Assembly: GCF_002163755.1 (NCBI RefSeq)
Contig: NZ_CP015863.1
Location: 434,001 to 498,000, forward strand
Source of the DNA: Vibrio campbellii CAIM 519 = NBRC 15631 = ATCC 25920
Lineage (GTDB): Bacteria; Pseudomonadota; Gammaproteobacteria; Enterobacterales; Vibrionaceae
Direction: 5' to 3'
DNA: 64,000 nucleotides
Shown here: positions 8,773 through 16,459 of the stretch, one piece after another
Position numbering within the stretch: position 1 is the first letter of the stretch
Layout: each line of letters opens with the position of its first letter
Position numbers and translations under genes: made by a program
The notes under the pieces: generated by a model
Told to the model about the DNA's origin: nothing
Database searches by the model: none
What the model saw: only the letters and a program-made list of their open reading frames with translations

Positions 8773-9864
8773 TTAAGAGTTTAAGATGTACTCAGCGATC
8801 TTATCGCCCATCTCAGACGTCGAAAGTGCTGGGTTGTCACCGGCAAGGTCACCCGTTAGCTCACCTGCAGATAGTGCTTTTGAAACGGCCGTTTCGATGT
8901 CTTGTGCCGCCGTTTCTTCACCTAGGCTGTAACGCAGCATCAGTGCCGCAGATAGGATTTGCGCCACTGGGTTAGCGATGTTCTTACCTGCGATATCTGG
9001 TGCACTGCCACCAGCTGGCTCGTACAGACCGAATTTGCTTTCGTTTAGGCTTGCTGATGGCAACATACCCATAGAGCCAGTGATCATCGCGCACTCATCA
9101 GAAATGATGTCGCCGAAGATGTTTGAACATAGCATTACGTCGAACTGTGCTGGGTCTTTGATAAGCTGCATGGTTGCGTTATCAATATACATGTGTGATA
9201 GCTCGACATCTGGGTAGTCTTTTGCGATTTCTTCGACCACTTCACGCCATAGGATAGAGCTTTGTAGAACGTTCGCTTTGTCGATTGAGCACACTTTCTT
9301 ACGACGTAGACGAGCAGACTCAAAGGCAATTTTTGCAATGCGTTCAATCTCGTAGCGGTGGTACACCTCAGTGTCGAACGCTTTTTCTGTCGGCCCTTCA
9401 CCTTCACGACCTTTCGGTTGGCCGAAATAGATACCGCCTGTTAGTTCACGAACAACAACGATATCAAAGCCGCGACCTGAGATGTCTGCGCGTAGTGGTG
9501 AGAAAGCTTCAAGACCTGAGTGAATTTGTGCTGGGCGTAGATTACAGAACAGTTGGAAGTGCTTGCGTAGTGGTAGTAGGGCACCGCGTTCAGGTTGGTC
9601 ATTTGGTGGCAAGTGTTCCCACTTAGGACCGCCAACTGAGCCGAATAGGACTGCATCAGACTCTTCACACGCTTTTACTGTGCTTTCTGGAAGTGGGCAA
9701 CCGTGATTATCGATCGCGATACCACCTACATCGTGCTCGTCACGCTCAAACGCAATGCCGTGCTTCTTTTCGATTGCATCCAACACTTTATGTGCTTGCG
9801 CCATTACTTCTGGGCCGATGCCGTCGCCTGGTAAAACGGCAATTTTGTATGATTTGTCTGTCAT
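8773..9864 (-). CDS. leuB: 3-isopropylmalate dehydrogenase LeuB
   Basis: LeuB is the NAD-dependent oxidative decarboxylase giving 2-oxoisocaproate, the last dedicated step before transamination to leucine. The 363-residue sequence shows the family start YKIAVLPGDGIGPEV, the substrate loop LRPAQIHSGL, the RELTGGIYFG segment, the metal-binding NIFGDIISDE and the cofactor loop GLYEPAGGSAPDIAGKNIAN. It is second in the leu operon between leuA and leuC. Identification is certain. Confidence 0.98.
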   Translation of the reverse strand: MTDKSYKIAVLPGDGIGPEVMAQAHKVLDAIEKKHGIAFERDEHDVGGIAIDNHGCPLPESTVKACEESDAVLFGSVGGPKWEHLPPNDQPERGALLPLRKHFQLFCNLRPAQIHSGLEAFSPLRADISGRGFDIVVVRELTGGIYFGQPKGREGEGPTEKAFDTEVYHRYEIERIAKIAFESARLRRKKVCSIDKANVLQSSILWREVVEEIAKDYPDVELSHMYIDNATMQLIKDPAQFDVMLCSNIFGDIISDECAMITGSMGMLPSASLNESKFGLYEPAGGSAPDIAGKNIANPVAQILSAALMLRYSLGEETAAQDIETAVSKALSAGELTGDLAGDNPALSTSEMGDKIAEYILNS

Positions 9865-9910
9865 GTTAATCCTTTAAATTTTTTGAGCTTGTCTAAAAAT
9901 GAATTTGGTT

Positions 9911-9938
9911 GGAGCCTGCGTTGCGGGACTCAAGCTCC
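9911..9938 (-). other. Stem-loop between leuA and leuB
   Basis: GGAGC (9911-9915) and GCTCC (9934-9938) flank a partly self-complementary loop in the 86-base leuA-leuB gap. The stem is short and not terminator-like. It uses the same GGAGC/GCTCC arms as the leuB-leuC hairpin. Confidence 0.3.
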
Positions 9939-9950
9939 TTGAATTAATGA

Positions 9951-11498
9951 TTAAACCGTTGCAATTCTCTTTTGCTTCATCTCTTCAATCTTATCGGCAC
10001 GATGAATGCTATTGATAACGTGTAATAGCGCTTGGCCAGATGCTTCTACAATGTCGGTAGAAACGCCAGTGCCGTGGTACTTGCGGCCTTTGTAGTTGGC
10101 GATGATATCTGCTTGGCCCAGGCCATCTTCACCTTCGCCTTTTGCGGTTAGGTCAAACTTGTCTAGGACGATTTCGTAACCTGTCACGCGGTAGATACAT
10201 TGGTATAGCGCATCAACTGGGCCATTACCGACGGCAGCTTCACACATTTCTTCATCGCCACATTGCATTTTGACGCTGGTGGTTGCCATTACGCTGCCAG
10301 ATTGCACGCTTAGATAGTTCAACTTGTAGAAGTCGTCTTCTTCGCGCAAGTTCGAGAAGTGCATTAGCGCTTCTAGATCGTAGTCGAACACCTGACCTTT
10401 GCGGTCAGCAAGCTTCAAGAAGTCTTCGTACAGCGCATCTAGGTTGTACTCTTCTTCCTTGTAGCCCATCGCGTCCATGTGGCTCTTAACCGCAGCACGG
10501 CCACTGCGACTGGTTAGGTTCAATGCTTGGTTCTTAAGACCAATCGACTCAGGCGTCATGATCTCGTAAGTGTTTTTGTTCTTTAGCATGCCATCTTGGT
10601 GAATACCTGAAGAGTGGCTGAACGCGTTAGCACCAACGATAGCTTTGTTGCTCTGGATTGGCATGTTACAAAGCTGGCTGACCAACTTGCTGGTACGGTG
10701 GATTTCGTCGTGTTTTAGACCGGTATGCACACCCATGAACTCTTGGCGTGTTTTTAGGATCATCGCGATTTCTTCAAGAGAACAGTTACCCGCACGCTCA
10801 CCGATACCGTTGATAGTGCCCTCTACCTGACGAGCGCCCGCTTGAACGGCAGCGATAGAATTGGCAACAGACATACCCAAATCATCGTGGCAGTGAACAG
10901 AGATGATCGCTTTGTCGATGTTTGGTACGCGGCTGAATAGGGTCTCAATGATGCCGCCAAATTCACTTGGTACTGTGTAGCCAACGGTATCTGGGATATT
11001 GATGGTGCTTGCGCCAGCATCGATAGCCGCTTCAACCATACGACATAGATTGTCGATAGGGGTGCGACCAGCATCTTCACAAGAAAACTCAACGTCATCG
11101 GTGTAGTTACGTGCGTGTTTTACGGCTTTCACGCCCATTTCTACAACATCGTCGTAGCTGCGGCGCAGTTTGTCTTGAACGTGAACAGTCGAAGTTGAGA
11201 TGAAAGTGTGGATTCGGAATGCATCTGCGACTTTTAGTGCTTCAGCGGCAGCATCGATGTCTTTCGCAACGGCACGCGAAAGGGCACAAACTCGGCTGTT
11301 TTTAATGTGTTTTGCGATGGTTTGTACGGACTCGAAATCACCCGGAGAAGAAACAGGAAAACCCGCTTCGATAACATCAACGCCTAGCCTTTCCAGCGCA
11401 TAGGCAATTTGCAGTTTTTCTTTAACCGTCAAGCTTGCTGACAACGCTTGTTCGCCATCACGCAATGTGGTGTCGAATATAATGACCTGATCGTTCAT
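9951..11498 (-). CDS. leuA: 2-isopropylmalate synthase LeuA
   Basis: LeuA condenses acetyl-CoA with 2-oxoisovalerate, the committed step of leucine synthesis, and is feedback-inhibited by leucine. The 515-residue product begins MNDQVIIFDTTLRDGEQAL, has the HMG-CoA-lyase-like TIM barrel with SVHCHDDLGMSVANS and GTINGIGERAGN, and ends in a regulatory domain (about 390-515). An in-frame upstream ATG at 11585 would add 29 residues encoded by the attenuator hairpin. It is rejected because homologues start at MNDQ and there is a good AAGGAAGC ribosome site before 11498. It is the first structural gene of leuABCD. Confidence 0.97.
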   Translation of the reverse strand: MNDQVIIFDTTLRDGEQALSASLTVKEKLQIAYALERLGVDVIEAGFPVSSPGDFESVQTIAKHIKNSRVCALSRAVAKDIDAAAEALKVADAFRIHTFISTSTVHVQDKLRRSYDDVVEMGVKAVKHARNYTDDVEFSCEDAGRTPIDNLCRMVEAAIDAGASTINIPDTVGYTVPSEFGGIIETLFSRVPNIDKAIISVHCHDDLGMSVANSIAAVQAGARQVEGTINGIGERAGNCSLEEIAMILKTRQEFMGVHTGLKHDEIHRTSKLVSQLCNMPIQSNKAIVGANAFSHSSGIHQDGMLKNKNTYEIMTPESIGLKNQALNLTSRSGRAAVKSHMDAMGYKEEEYNLDALYEDFLKLADRKGQVFDYDLEALMHFSNLREEDDFYKLNYLSVQSGSVMATTSVKMQCGDEEMCEAAVGNGPVDALYQCIYRVTGYEIVLDKFDLTAKGEGEDGLGQADIIANYKGRKYHGTGVSTDIVEASGQALLHVINSIHRADKIEEMKQKRIATV

Positions 11499-11565
11499 GT
11501 TTGCTTCCTTCATGATTTCTGCACTTTTCGTGCAATTTAATCGTTTACTTCCGGTATTTAGATAT

Positions 11566-11593
11566 AAAAAAACCCGCATTTGCATGCGGGTTT
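11566..11593 (-). terminator. leu operon attenuator terminator
   Basis: A perfect 10-bp hairpin (arms 11570-11579 and 11584-11593, AAACCCGCAT/ATGCGGGTTT, 4-base loop) is followed on the minus strand by a run of seven T. It lies between the leuL leader peptide and leuA. The end of the leader gene (GCGGGT on the minus strand, 11631-11636) is complementary to ACCCGC in the first arm and could form the competing antiterminator. Confidence 0.9.
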
Positions 11594-11628
11594 CTTAGAA
11601 ATTGGTGTGGTTATTTTTCTTCCACAGC

Positions 11629-11691
11629 CTACCCGCGCGAATTGGTCACGATCAGGAGGAGGCTAAGCAGGATAGAAAAACGTGCTGACAT
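11629..11691 (-). CDS. leuL: leu operon leader peptide LeuL
   Basis: This 20-codon reading frame translates as MSARFSILLSLLLIVTNSRG and has five Leu codons among codons 8-13 (11653-11670). It lies just downstream of a good promoter and 36 bases upstream of a terminator hairpin that precedes leuA. This is the arrangement of the leuL attenuator in enterobacteria: ribosome stalling at Leu codons under leucine shortage favours the antiterminator, while readthrough to the UAG (11629-11631) masks it and lets the terminator form. Calling it LeuL rests on position, composition and pairing logic rather than sequence identity. Confidence 0.9.
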   Translation of the reverse strand: MSARFSILLSLLLIVTNSRG

Positions 11692-11726
11692 AGTTGTTAA
11701 GCATTCCACAAAATAAAGTTAACAAA

Positions 11727-11755
11727 TTAGTACCGCACTCAATGGAACACGTCAA
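11727..11755 (-). promoter_or_regulatory. Predicted sigma-70 promoter of leuLABCD
   Basis: On the minus strand, a -35 TTGACG (11750-11755) and a -10 TACTAA (11727-11732) are separated by exactly 17 bases. Transcription would begin near 11720, about 30 bases before the leuL ATG. This is a strong match to consensus with no competing element seen nearby. Confidence 0.75.
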
Positions 11756-12068
11756 CCCTAAAGTCGATTTTTTATTCATATCGGATGAGTGGATTTCTGT
11801 TAATGACTTTCTTAGGCAGTTCAGATGTTGGTGAGTATTCGTAGCATGAATTGTTTTTATTTCGTTCAGAAGGTGAGGTGCGTGAGTCTCACAAAGCCGT
11901 GGGGCTGGTGTCTTAATGATGAGAAGAGCGCTGGAGAGGACGGTTTTATACCGCATGCTTTGCGAGCTATCACACAAAGGGATCAATTGGTTGGTATCTT
12001 TCTATCAGAGCGTTTTATAGTAGAGCGGTTGCATTTGTAGAGTTTTAGCACAAACAGGTTAGGGATTA
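11756..12068. other. Intergenic region between the leu promoter and the lipoprotein gene
   Basis: About 310 bases of divergent intergenic DNA. It must contain upstream control sites for leuLABCD (LeuO is a plausible ligand by analogy with enterobacteria) and the promoter for the plus-strand lipoprotein gene. I see no convincing gene, RNA or hairpin terminator in it. Confidence 0.5.
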
Positions 12069-12860
12069 ATGAATTTGGCAAAACAATTTGGACGTTCTGC
12101 TCTGGCTTTAGCGGTGATCTCTTTGTCTGGTTGCCAGCTGTTGCAGTTTGGAGCACCGACACAAACGACTTCTTCTGTGATGAAAGATGACCATGCAAAA
12201 AGTGTTATGGCGATCAATCATCAAATGGATCAGTATTTGAGTGAAGATGGTCGAGAGTCATTTTTGAACCAGATGCTGGTGGCATTGGAATCAGATAACC
12301 GTGATAAGTTTAAAGGCAAAGATCCCGACACTTACACCTGGTGGAAGATTCGCGTTCAGCCAAATCAATGGAAAGAGGCTGAAGTGAGTCGCCCGGTTGT
12401 CGAGGGGGTGGATACCTCCAGTACACTTGAATTTATGGATGTGTCCTATCGTTCTAAAACCACACTCAACCTGCGCGCTGAACCGAACTTACAAGGAGAG
12501 AAGTTGGGGGAGTTAAGTAAAGGGGAAGTGTTTAATGCCTTAGCGAAAGTGGAGGGTGAACCTTGGCTCTTGGTTGAACAAAAAGGCATGATCTGCGGTT
12601 ATGTACATAAAGACTATGCGCGCAGTAACGTCGTAAATCGCGATATTCTTTCCATCAAGCCGAACCCTTTGCTAAGTAGTGAGGCTCCATCAGCAGAGAA
12701 ATCCAAAGATAATGAGTTGTTCGGTAGCTACACTTGCCGTGACCTGAGCTACGAGTTGACCAAAGATGGTCACATCACGAAGGGCGCGCTGAGAGCTTGT
12801 CGAAAGCAACGCAAAGTCTGGTATATCGATGTGCCAGTGGCGAACGCCAACCCGTCCTAA
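12069..12860 (+). CDS. Lipoprotein with SH3-like domain, function unknown
   Basis: The 263-residue product begins with a lipoprotein signal whose lipobox is LSGC (Cys22), so it should be lipidated and membrane-anchored. The residue after Cys is Gln, which favours outer-membrane sorting. A bacterial SH3-like segment is visible around 133-180 (TLNLRAEPNLQGEKLGEL followed by PWLLVEQKGMICGYVHKDYA), a fold often used to bind peptidoglycan or peptides. The C-terminal part (about 215-255) contains two Cys and no motif I recognise. It is a single gene, divergent from leu, with a weak terminator after it. Function is not assigned. Confidence 0.8.
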   Translation: MNLAKQFGRSALALAVISLSGCQLLQFGAPTQTTSSVMKDDHAKSVMAINHQMDQYLSEDGRESFLNQMLVALESDNRDKFKGKDPDTYTWWKIRVQPNQWKEAEVSRPVVEGVDTSSTLEFMDVSYRSKTTLNLRAEPNLQGEKLGELSKGEVFNALAKVEGEPWLLVEQKGMICGYVHKDYARSNVVNRDILSIKPNPLLSSEAPSAEKSKDNELFGSYTCRDLSYELTKDGHITKGALRACRKQRKVWYIDVPVANANPS

Positions 12861-12900
12861 CGACAAATCATAGATAACACCCTAGGGTGGCAAGTTCGGT

Positions 12901-12943
12901 CGATAATTCAGTTATCGCCGAGCTTTTCTATAAAGCTATTTTT
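12901..12943 (+). terminator. Possible weak terminator after the lipoprotein gene
   Basis: Two short hairpins, CGATAA/TTATCG (12901-12917) and AGCTTT/AAAGCT (12921-12937), the second followed by ATTTTTG. Stems are only 6 bp, so this is tentative. Confidence 0.4.
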
Positions 12944-13071
12944 GTCCCTTTTTTCTGCTCTTCTCTCTATGCTTGGTCGTTGTCATTAATTGTCCAAGTT
13001 CCCGTCATGTAGTTGTCACTTTCAACGCCTACTTTTCATACAAAGTCGTTGTCAAAGTAAAGGACAGTTAC

Positions 13072-13620
13072 ATGCGAGCTTTAGAGACAATAACCCAACC
13101 AATAGCAAGTATTGCTAAATTCGATTTGGCATTCTCCAGTGTGTGTTTGCAGCACCGCTTCAATCAACAAGTCGCTAATATCAGTAAAGGCGTATCACAC
13201 AGTGGAGATGGGCATCTCTACTTGGTGCTGGGCCTGCTAGCGTGGTTTCTTGATAAGCAGCAAGGGCAATGGTTCTTGCTCGCTGGACTCATTGCGTTTG
13301 CCATAGAGCTGCCAATCTACTGGGCGTTAAAAAACAGTTTTAAACGCCGTCGTCCTGAAGAACTTAGCGCATTGCTTCCTGCGTTTATAACCCCCTCTGA
13401 TCGCTACAGTCTCCCCTCAGGCCACACGGCTGCAGGTTTCGTGATGGCGACGCTCATCAATCATTTTTATCCTGAACTGGGCACGTTTGCTTTTGTTTGG
13501 GCAGGGCTAATTGGTATTTCTCGCATTCTGCTTGGAGTGCATTTTTTCACAGATATCATCATCGGCGCGCTGTTAGGCAGCCTTTGTGGTTCCATTGCGC
13601 TAGCCATAGTGGGAGGCTAA
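13072..13620 (+). CDS. PAP2-family membrane phosphatase
   Basis: This is a predicted integral-membrane lipid phosphatase acting on a phospholipid or polyprenyl (pyro)phosphate. The 182-residue product carries all three PAP2 signatures: K-x6-RP (KNSFKRRRP), PSGH in YSLPSGHTA, and SR-x5-H-x3-D in SRILLGVHFFTD. These are separated by several hydrophobic segments. The start at 13072 (MRALETITQ) is chosen because AAAGGA lies 8 bases upstream; an in-frame ATG at 12973 would add a 33-residue tail with no family similarity. It is followed after 3 bases by a glycosyltransferase gene whose ribosome site lies inside this gene, so the two are probably coupled. The substrate is unknown. Confidence 0.88.
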   Translation: MRALETITQPIASIAKFDLAFSSVCLQHRFNQQVANISKGVSHSGDGHLYLVLGLLAWFLDKQQGQWFLLAGLIAFAIELPIYWALKNSFKRRRPEELSALLPAFITPSDRYSLPSGHTAAGFVMATLINHFYPELGTFAFVWAGLIGISRILLGVHFFTDIIIGALLGSLCGSIALAIVGG

Positions 13621-13623
13621 TTG

Positions 13624-14670
13624 ATGAAAATCCTTTACGGTGTCCAAGGTACAGGAAACGGCCATATTGCTCGGGCACGAGCAATGAGTGAGGCATTTAA
13701 AGCACACGAGGTGCAGGTGGACTTTCTCTTCTCAGGCCGTGAACCAGACAAGTACTTCTCGATGGAAGCATTTGGTGACTATCAGACAAGGCGTGGTTTC
13801 ACTTTTGTCACAGAAAAGGGCTCAGTGAACTACACCAAAACGGCGCTGAACAACAATCTGCTCCAGTTTTTCAAAGAAGTACAGCATCTTGATCTCTCTT
13901 CTTATGATCTAGTTATTAACGACTTTGAGCCAGTCTCTGCTTGGGCTGCACGCAAGCAAAACAAGCCATGTATCGGCATCAGTCACCAGAATGCCTTTCG
14001 CTATCCTGTACCACAGAAAGGGGCGAGTTGGTTTGATAAATCCGTGATCGAACATTTTGCCCCTTCTCAGCATCATCTAGGGCTACATTGGTATCACTTT
14101 GACCAACCTATTCTTCCTCCGATTGTACATACTCTTGACCATGCCTCAGGCAATGAAGATTTTGTGTTGGTTTATCTGCCGTTTGAATCTATAGAAGACA
14201 TCAGTGACTTGCTGTTTCATTTCAATCAGCAGAGTTTTGTTTGCTATCACCCGAATGTGATTGAGTGTGAGCGAATTGAAAACATCGAGTTGAGACCTTT
14301 ATGCCATACCAACTTCCAACATCATCTGCAGCGTTGCAGTGGTGTGATTGCCAATGGTGGTTTTGAACTGCCATCAGAGGCACTTTCGTTAGGTAAGAAA
14401 CTTTTGCTCAAACCGTTAGCTGGGCAATTCGAACAGCAGAGTAATGTCGCCACTTTGGAAGACCTTGGGCTGGCGACTTCGATGGACAATCTCGATATCT
14501 CGATAGTGCGTCAGTGGCTAAAGGAACAACAAGCAGAAAGTGTGAAGTATCCCGATGTGGCAAAAGCGATTGCCAGTTGGGTATTGCAAGGGGCTTGGGA
14601 TACAACTGAAAAGCTCTCTGAGCAGCTCTGGGAGCAGGTCGATTTTCCTAGCTATGTATCCAGTCTTTAG
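13624..14670 (+). CDS. Glycosyltransferase of the MJ1255/VC2487 family
   Basis: The 348-residue product resembles the UDP-glycosyltransferase/MurG-like GT-B family named after MJ1255 and VC2487. Support comes from a glycine-rich N-terminal loop (YGVQGTGNGHIARARA), the central INDFEPVSAWAARKQNKP segment, and the C-terminal donor-binding region NGGFELPSEALSLGKKLLLKP followed by GQFEQQSN. No signal peptide is seen, so it probably acts at the cytoplasmic membrane face. ATG 13624 is used, with GGGAGG 7-12 bases upstream inside the PAP2 gene. An enzyme using a lipid-linked acceptor would fit the PAP2 neighbour, but donor and acceptor are unknown. Confidence 0.85.
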   Translation: MKILYGVQGTGNGHIARARAMSEAFKAHEVQVDFLFSGREPDKYFSMEAFGDYQTRRGFTFVTEKGSVNYTKTALNNNLLQFFKEVQHLDLSSYDLVINDFEPVSAWAARKQNKPCIGISHQNAFRYPVPQKGASWFDKSVIEHFAPSQHHLGLHWYHFDQPILPPIVHTLDHASGNEDFVLVYLPFESIEDISDLLFHFNQQSFVCYHPNVIECERIENIELRPLCHTNFQHHLQRCSGVIANGGFELPSEALSLGKKLLLKPLAGQFEQQSNVATLEDLGLATSMDNLDISIVRQWLKEQQAESVKYPDVAKAIASWVLQGAWDTTEKLSEQLWEQVDFPSYVSSL

Positions 14671-15200
14671 CCGCTTTTGGTATTGAATACTCGCAGTCAT
14701 TCATGACCTGATTGGCTGCATTTTTATGCCCCTACGATCATTTCTATTCACGGTAATTTCGCTGCCTCTTTAACTGATTTGTGCATTTTGTGAACCGAAC
14801 TATTGATACTGCCTTTTGAATCGAAATGCGAAAGATAATCTCAGTAAATGAATAAAGTGCTACCTGTAGATTGTCATTTACTTGCTAAATAAGTTGTCAG
14901 AAATCTCTGAATTCGTTGTTTTATACTTTTTTATGTTTTCTTAAGGCCATGATAATTAACGAATAAATACCTAATTGGCTAAAATTTAATGATTAAATAT
15001 CAATCTAGTTGATAAACCTTAATCGATTAGTTGATAGTACGGTTCAAGCCGGAAATATCCGGACGATAAATATAATACAAATTCGGTTTTCTATTCCTTA
15101 CAAATGATTCGAATCCAGCCACGGTCGTCTGTGTGCGAAGGGATTCTATTCGTTAAGAATTCATTGAACCAAGTTGACGATTACATAAGAGGCGCACTCC
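14671..15200 (+). promoter_or_regulatory. Long AT-rich upstream region of leuO
   Basis: A 530-base gene-free stretch, notably AT-rich in 14860-15080, precedes leuO. It contains a small CCGGA-AATA-TCCGG hairpin (15049-15062) and a TATAAT element (15071-15076). Enterobacterial leuO lies behind a long AT-rich region silenced by H-NS, and in vibrios leuO is reported to be activated by ToxR. The sequence is compatible with that, but I cannot place individual sites with confidence. Confidence 0.5.
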
Positions 15201-16160
15201 ATGTTAGATAAAAAAGACGCGATGAGCGCAATTGCTAGCTACCGTATGGAAAGCACATTGCGTGGTGTAGATTTAAATCTATTGACTGTATTTGATGCTG
15301 TGATGCAAGAGCAAAACATTACTCGTGCAGCACACAATCTAGGTATGTCACAACCAGCGGTAAGCAACGCGGTTGCTCGCCTAAAAGTGATGTTTAATGA
15401 TGAGCTATTTATGCGTCAGGGTCGTGGTATTCAACCAACTCAACGCGCTCGTCAGCTGTTTGGCCCAATCCGCCAAGCACTGCAACTTATCCGCAACGAA
15501 TTGCCGAGCTCAGTATTCCAACCTGAGTCTTCAACTCGTCTATTTAAGCTCGCGATTTGTAGCCCATGTGACATGCGTTTCGCACCTCGCATTATGGCGA
15601 ACATCAATGAGCAGGCGCCAAGCGTACAACTTCACCTAGATGCGGAATTTGATCGCCTTCTTTCAGAGCGTATGCGCTACCAAGAAATCGACTTCGTAAT
15701 CGACTACGCTCGTTTCGATGACCAAGGTTTCTCAAGCACTGAAATCTTCAAAGATGAGTTAGTTGTGATTGCTTCTAAGACGCACCCTCGCATTCAAGGT
15801 GGTGTATCAGCTGAGCAACTGATCAACGAAAAACACGCGAAACTTTCACGCGTACATGGTCAACGCAGCTTCTCTGAGCAAGCGTACCGCGAGCTTGATT
15901 GCCAAGCAGCGTACGAAGGTTCAAGCCTAAGCAACCTGCTTTACGTAGTAAGTCAGTCTGAGCTTATAACTATCGCACCACGTTGGATGGCAGAAAACGC
16001 AGTAAACAGCGACCGACTGCAAATCCTAGATTTCCCATTTGAAAACAAAGAAATCAGCGGTTATCTAAGCTGGCACGAGTCAAGTGAGAAAGACAAAGGT
16101 CACATCTGGCTACGTGATCAGCTAATGATCACTTGTGGTGAAGTGGTAGCACTTAAATAA
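15201..16160 (+). CDS. leuO: LysR-family regulator LeuO (CalR in V. parahaemolyticus)
   Basis: LeuO is a LysR-type DNA-binding regulator that antagonises H-NS and affects leucine, virulence and stress genes in enterobacteria and vibrios. The 319-residue product has an N-terminal winged helix (about 23-85) with NITRAAHNLGMSQPAVSNAVARLK and a C-terminal periplasmic-binding-like effector domain. The start RGVDLNLLTVFDAVMQEQ is typical of LeuO. Its position between the leu operon and ilvIH is the conserved leuO locus. The start has AAGAGG 10-15 bases upstream. A strong hairpin terminator follows. Confidence 0.93.
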   Translation: MLDKKDAMSAIASYRMESTLRGVDLNLLTVFDAVMQEQNITRAAHNLGMSQPAVSNAVARLKVMFNDELFMRQGRGIQPTQRARQLFGPIRQALQLIRNELPSSVFQPESSTRLFKLAICSPCDMRFAPRIMANINEQAPSVQLHLDAEFDRLLSERMRYQEIDFVIDYARFDDQGFSSTEIFKDELVVIASKTHPRIQGGVSAEQLINEKHAKLSRVHGQRSFSEQAYRELDCQAAYEGSSLSNLLYVVSQSELITIAPRWMAENAVNSDRLQILDFPFENKEISGYLSWHESSEKDKGHIWLRDQLMITCGEVVALK

Positions 16161-16227
16161 GCCGATTTTTTAGCCTGACTAACTGGTCAGACTGGATTTG
16201 TAATCATCAATTTTTACAATTCCTTGG

Positions 16228-16264
16228 CCCCGAGAGATTGCCGTCTTTCGGGGTCTTTTTATAT
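16228..16264 (+). terminator. Terminator after leuO
   Basis: A 10-bp hairpin (CCCCGAGAGA, 16228-16237, with TCTTTCGGGG, 16244-16253) is followed by TCTTTTTAT. Confidence 0.9.
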
Positions 16265-16459
16265 CCACCAAATGACAACTGAAACAGCGACTTAAGTTGA
16301 TTAAACCTTCATCACTCAAACATGAGCTATGCTCTCATTAGTGATAGTCGTCTCTTTATAATAATAAGTTTGATAATGGTCAGTTGCGTTTTTAAGCTTC
16401 GAGGTTACACTTGTGCGCTCAAATAGCTTACGCCTGTAAGCCAAAAGGTAATGTAAAGA

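Noticed and set aside
11499..11585. An in-frame 29-residue extension at the start of LeuA
   Set aside because: It is encoded by the attenuator hairpin and leader RNA. Homologues begin at MNDQ, and a ribosome site lies before 11498.
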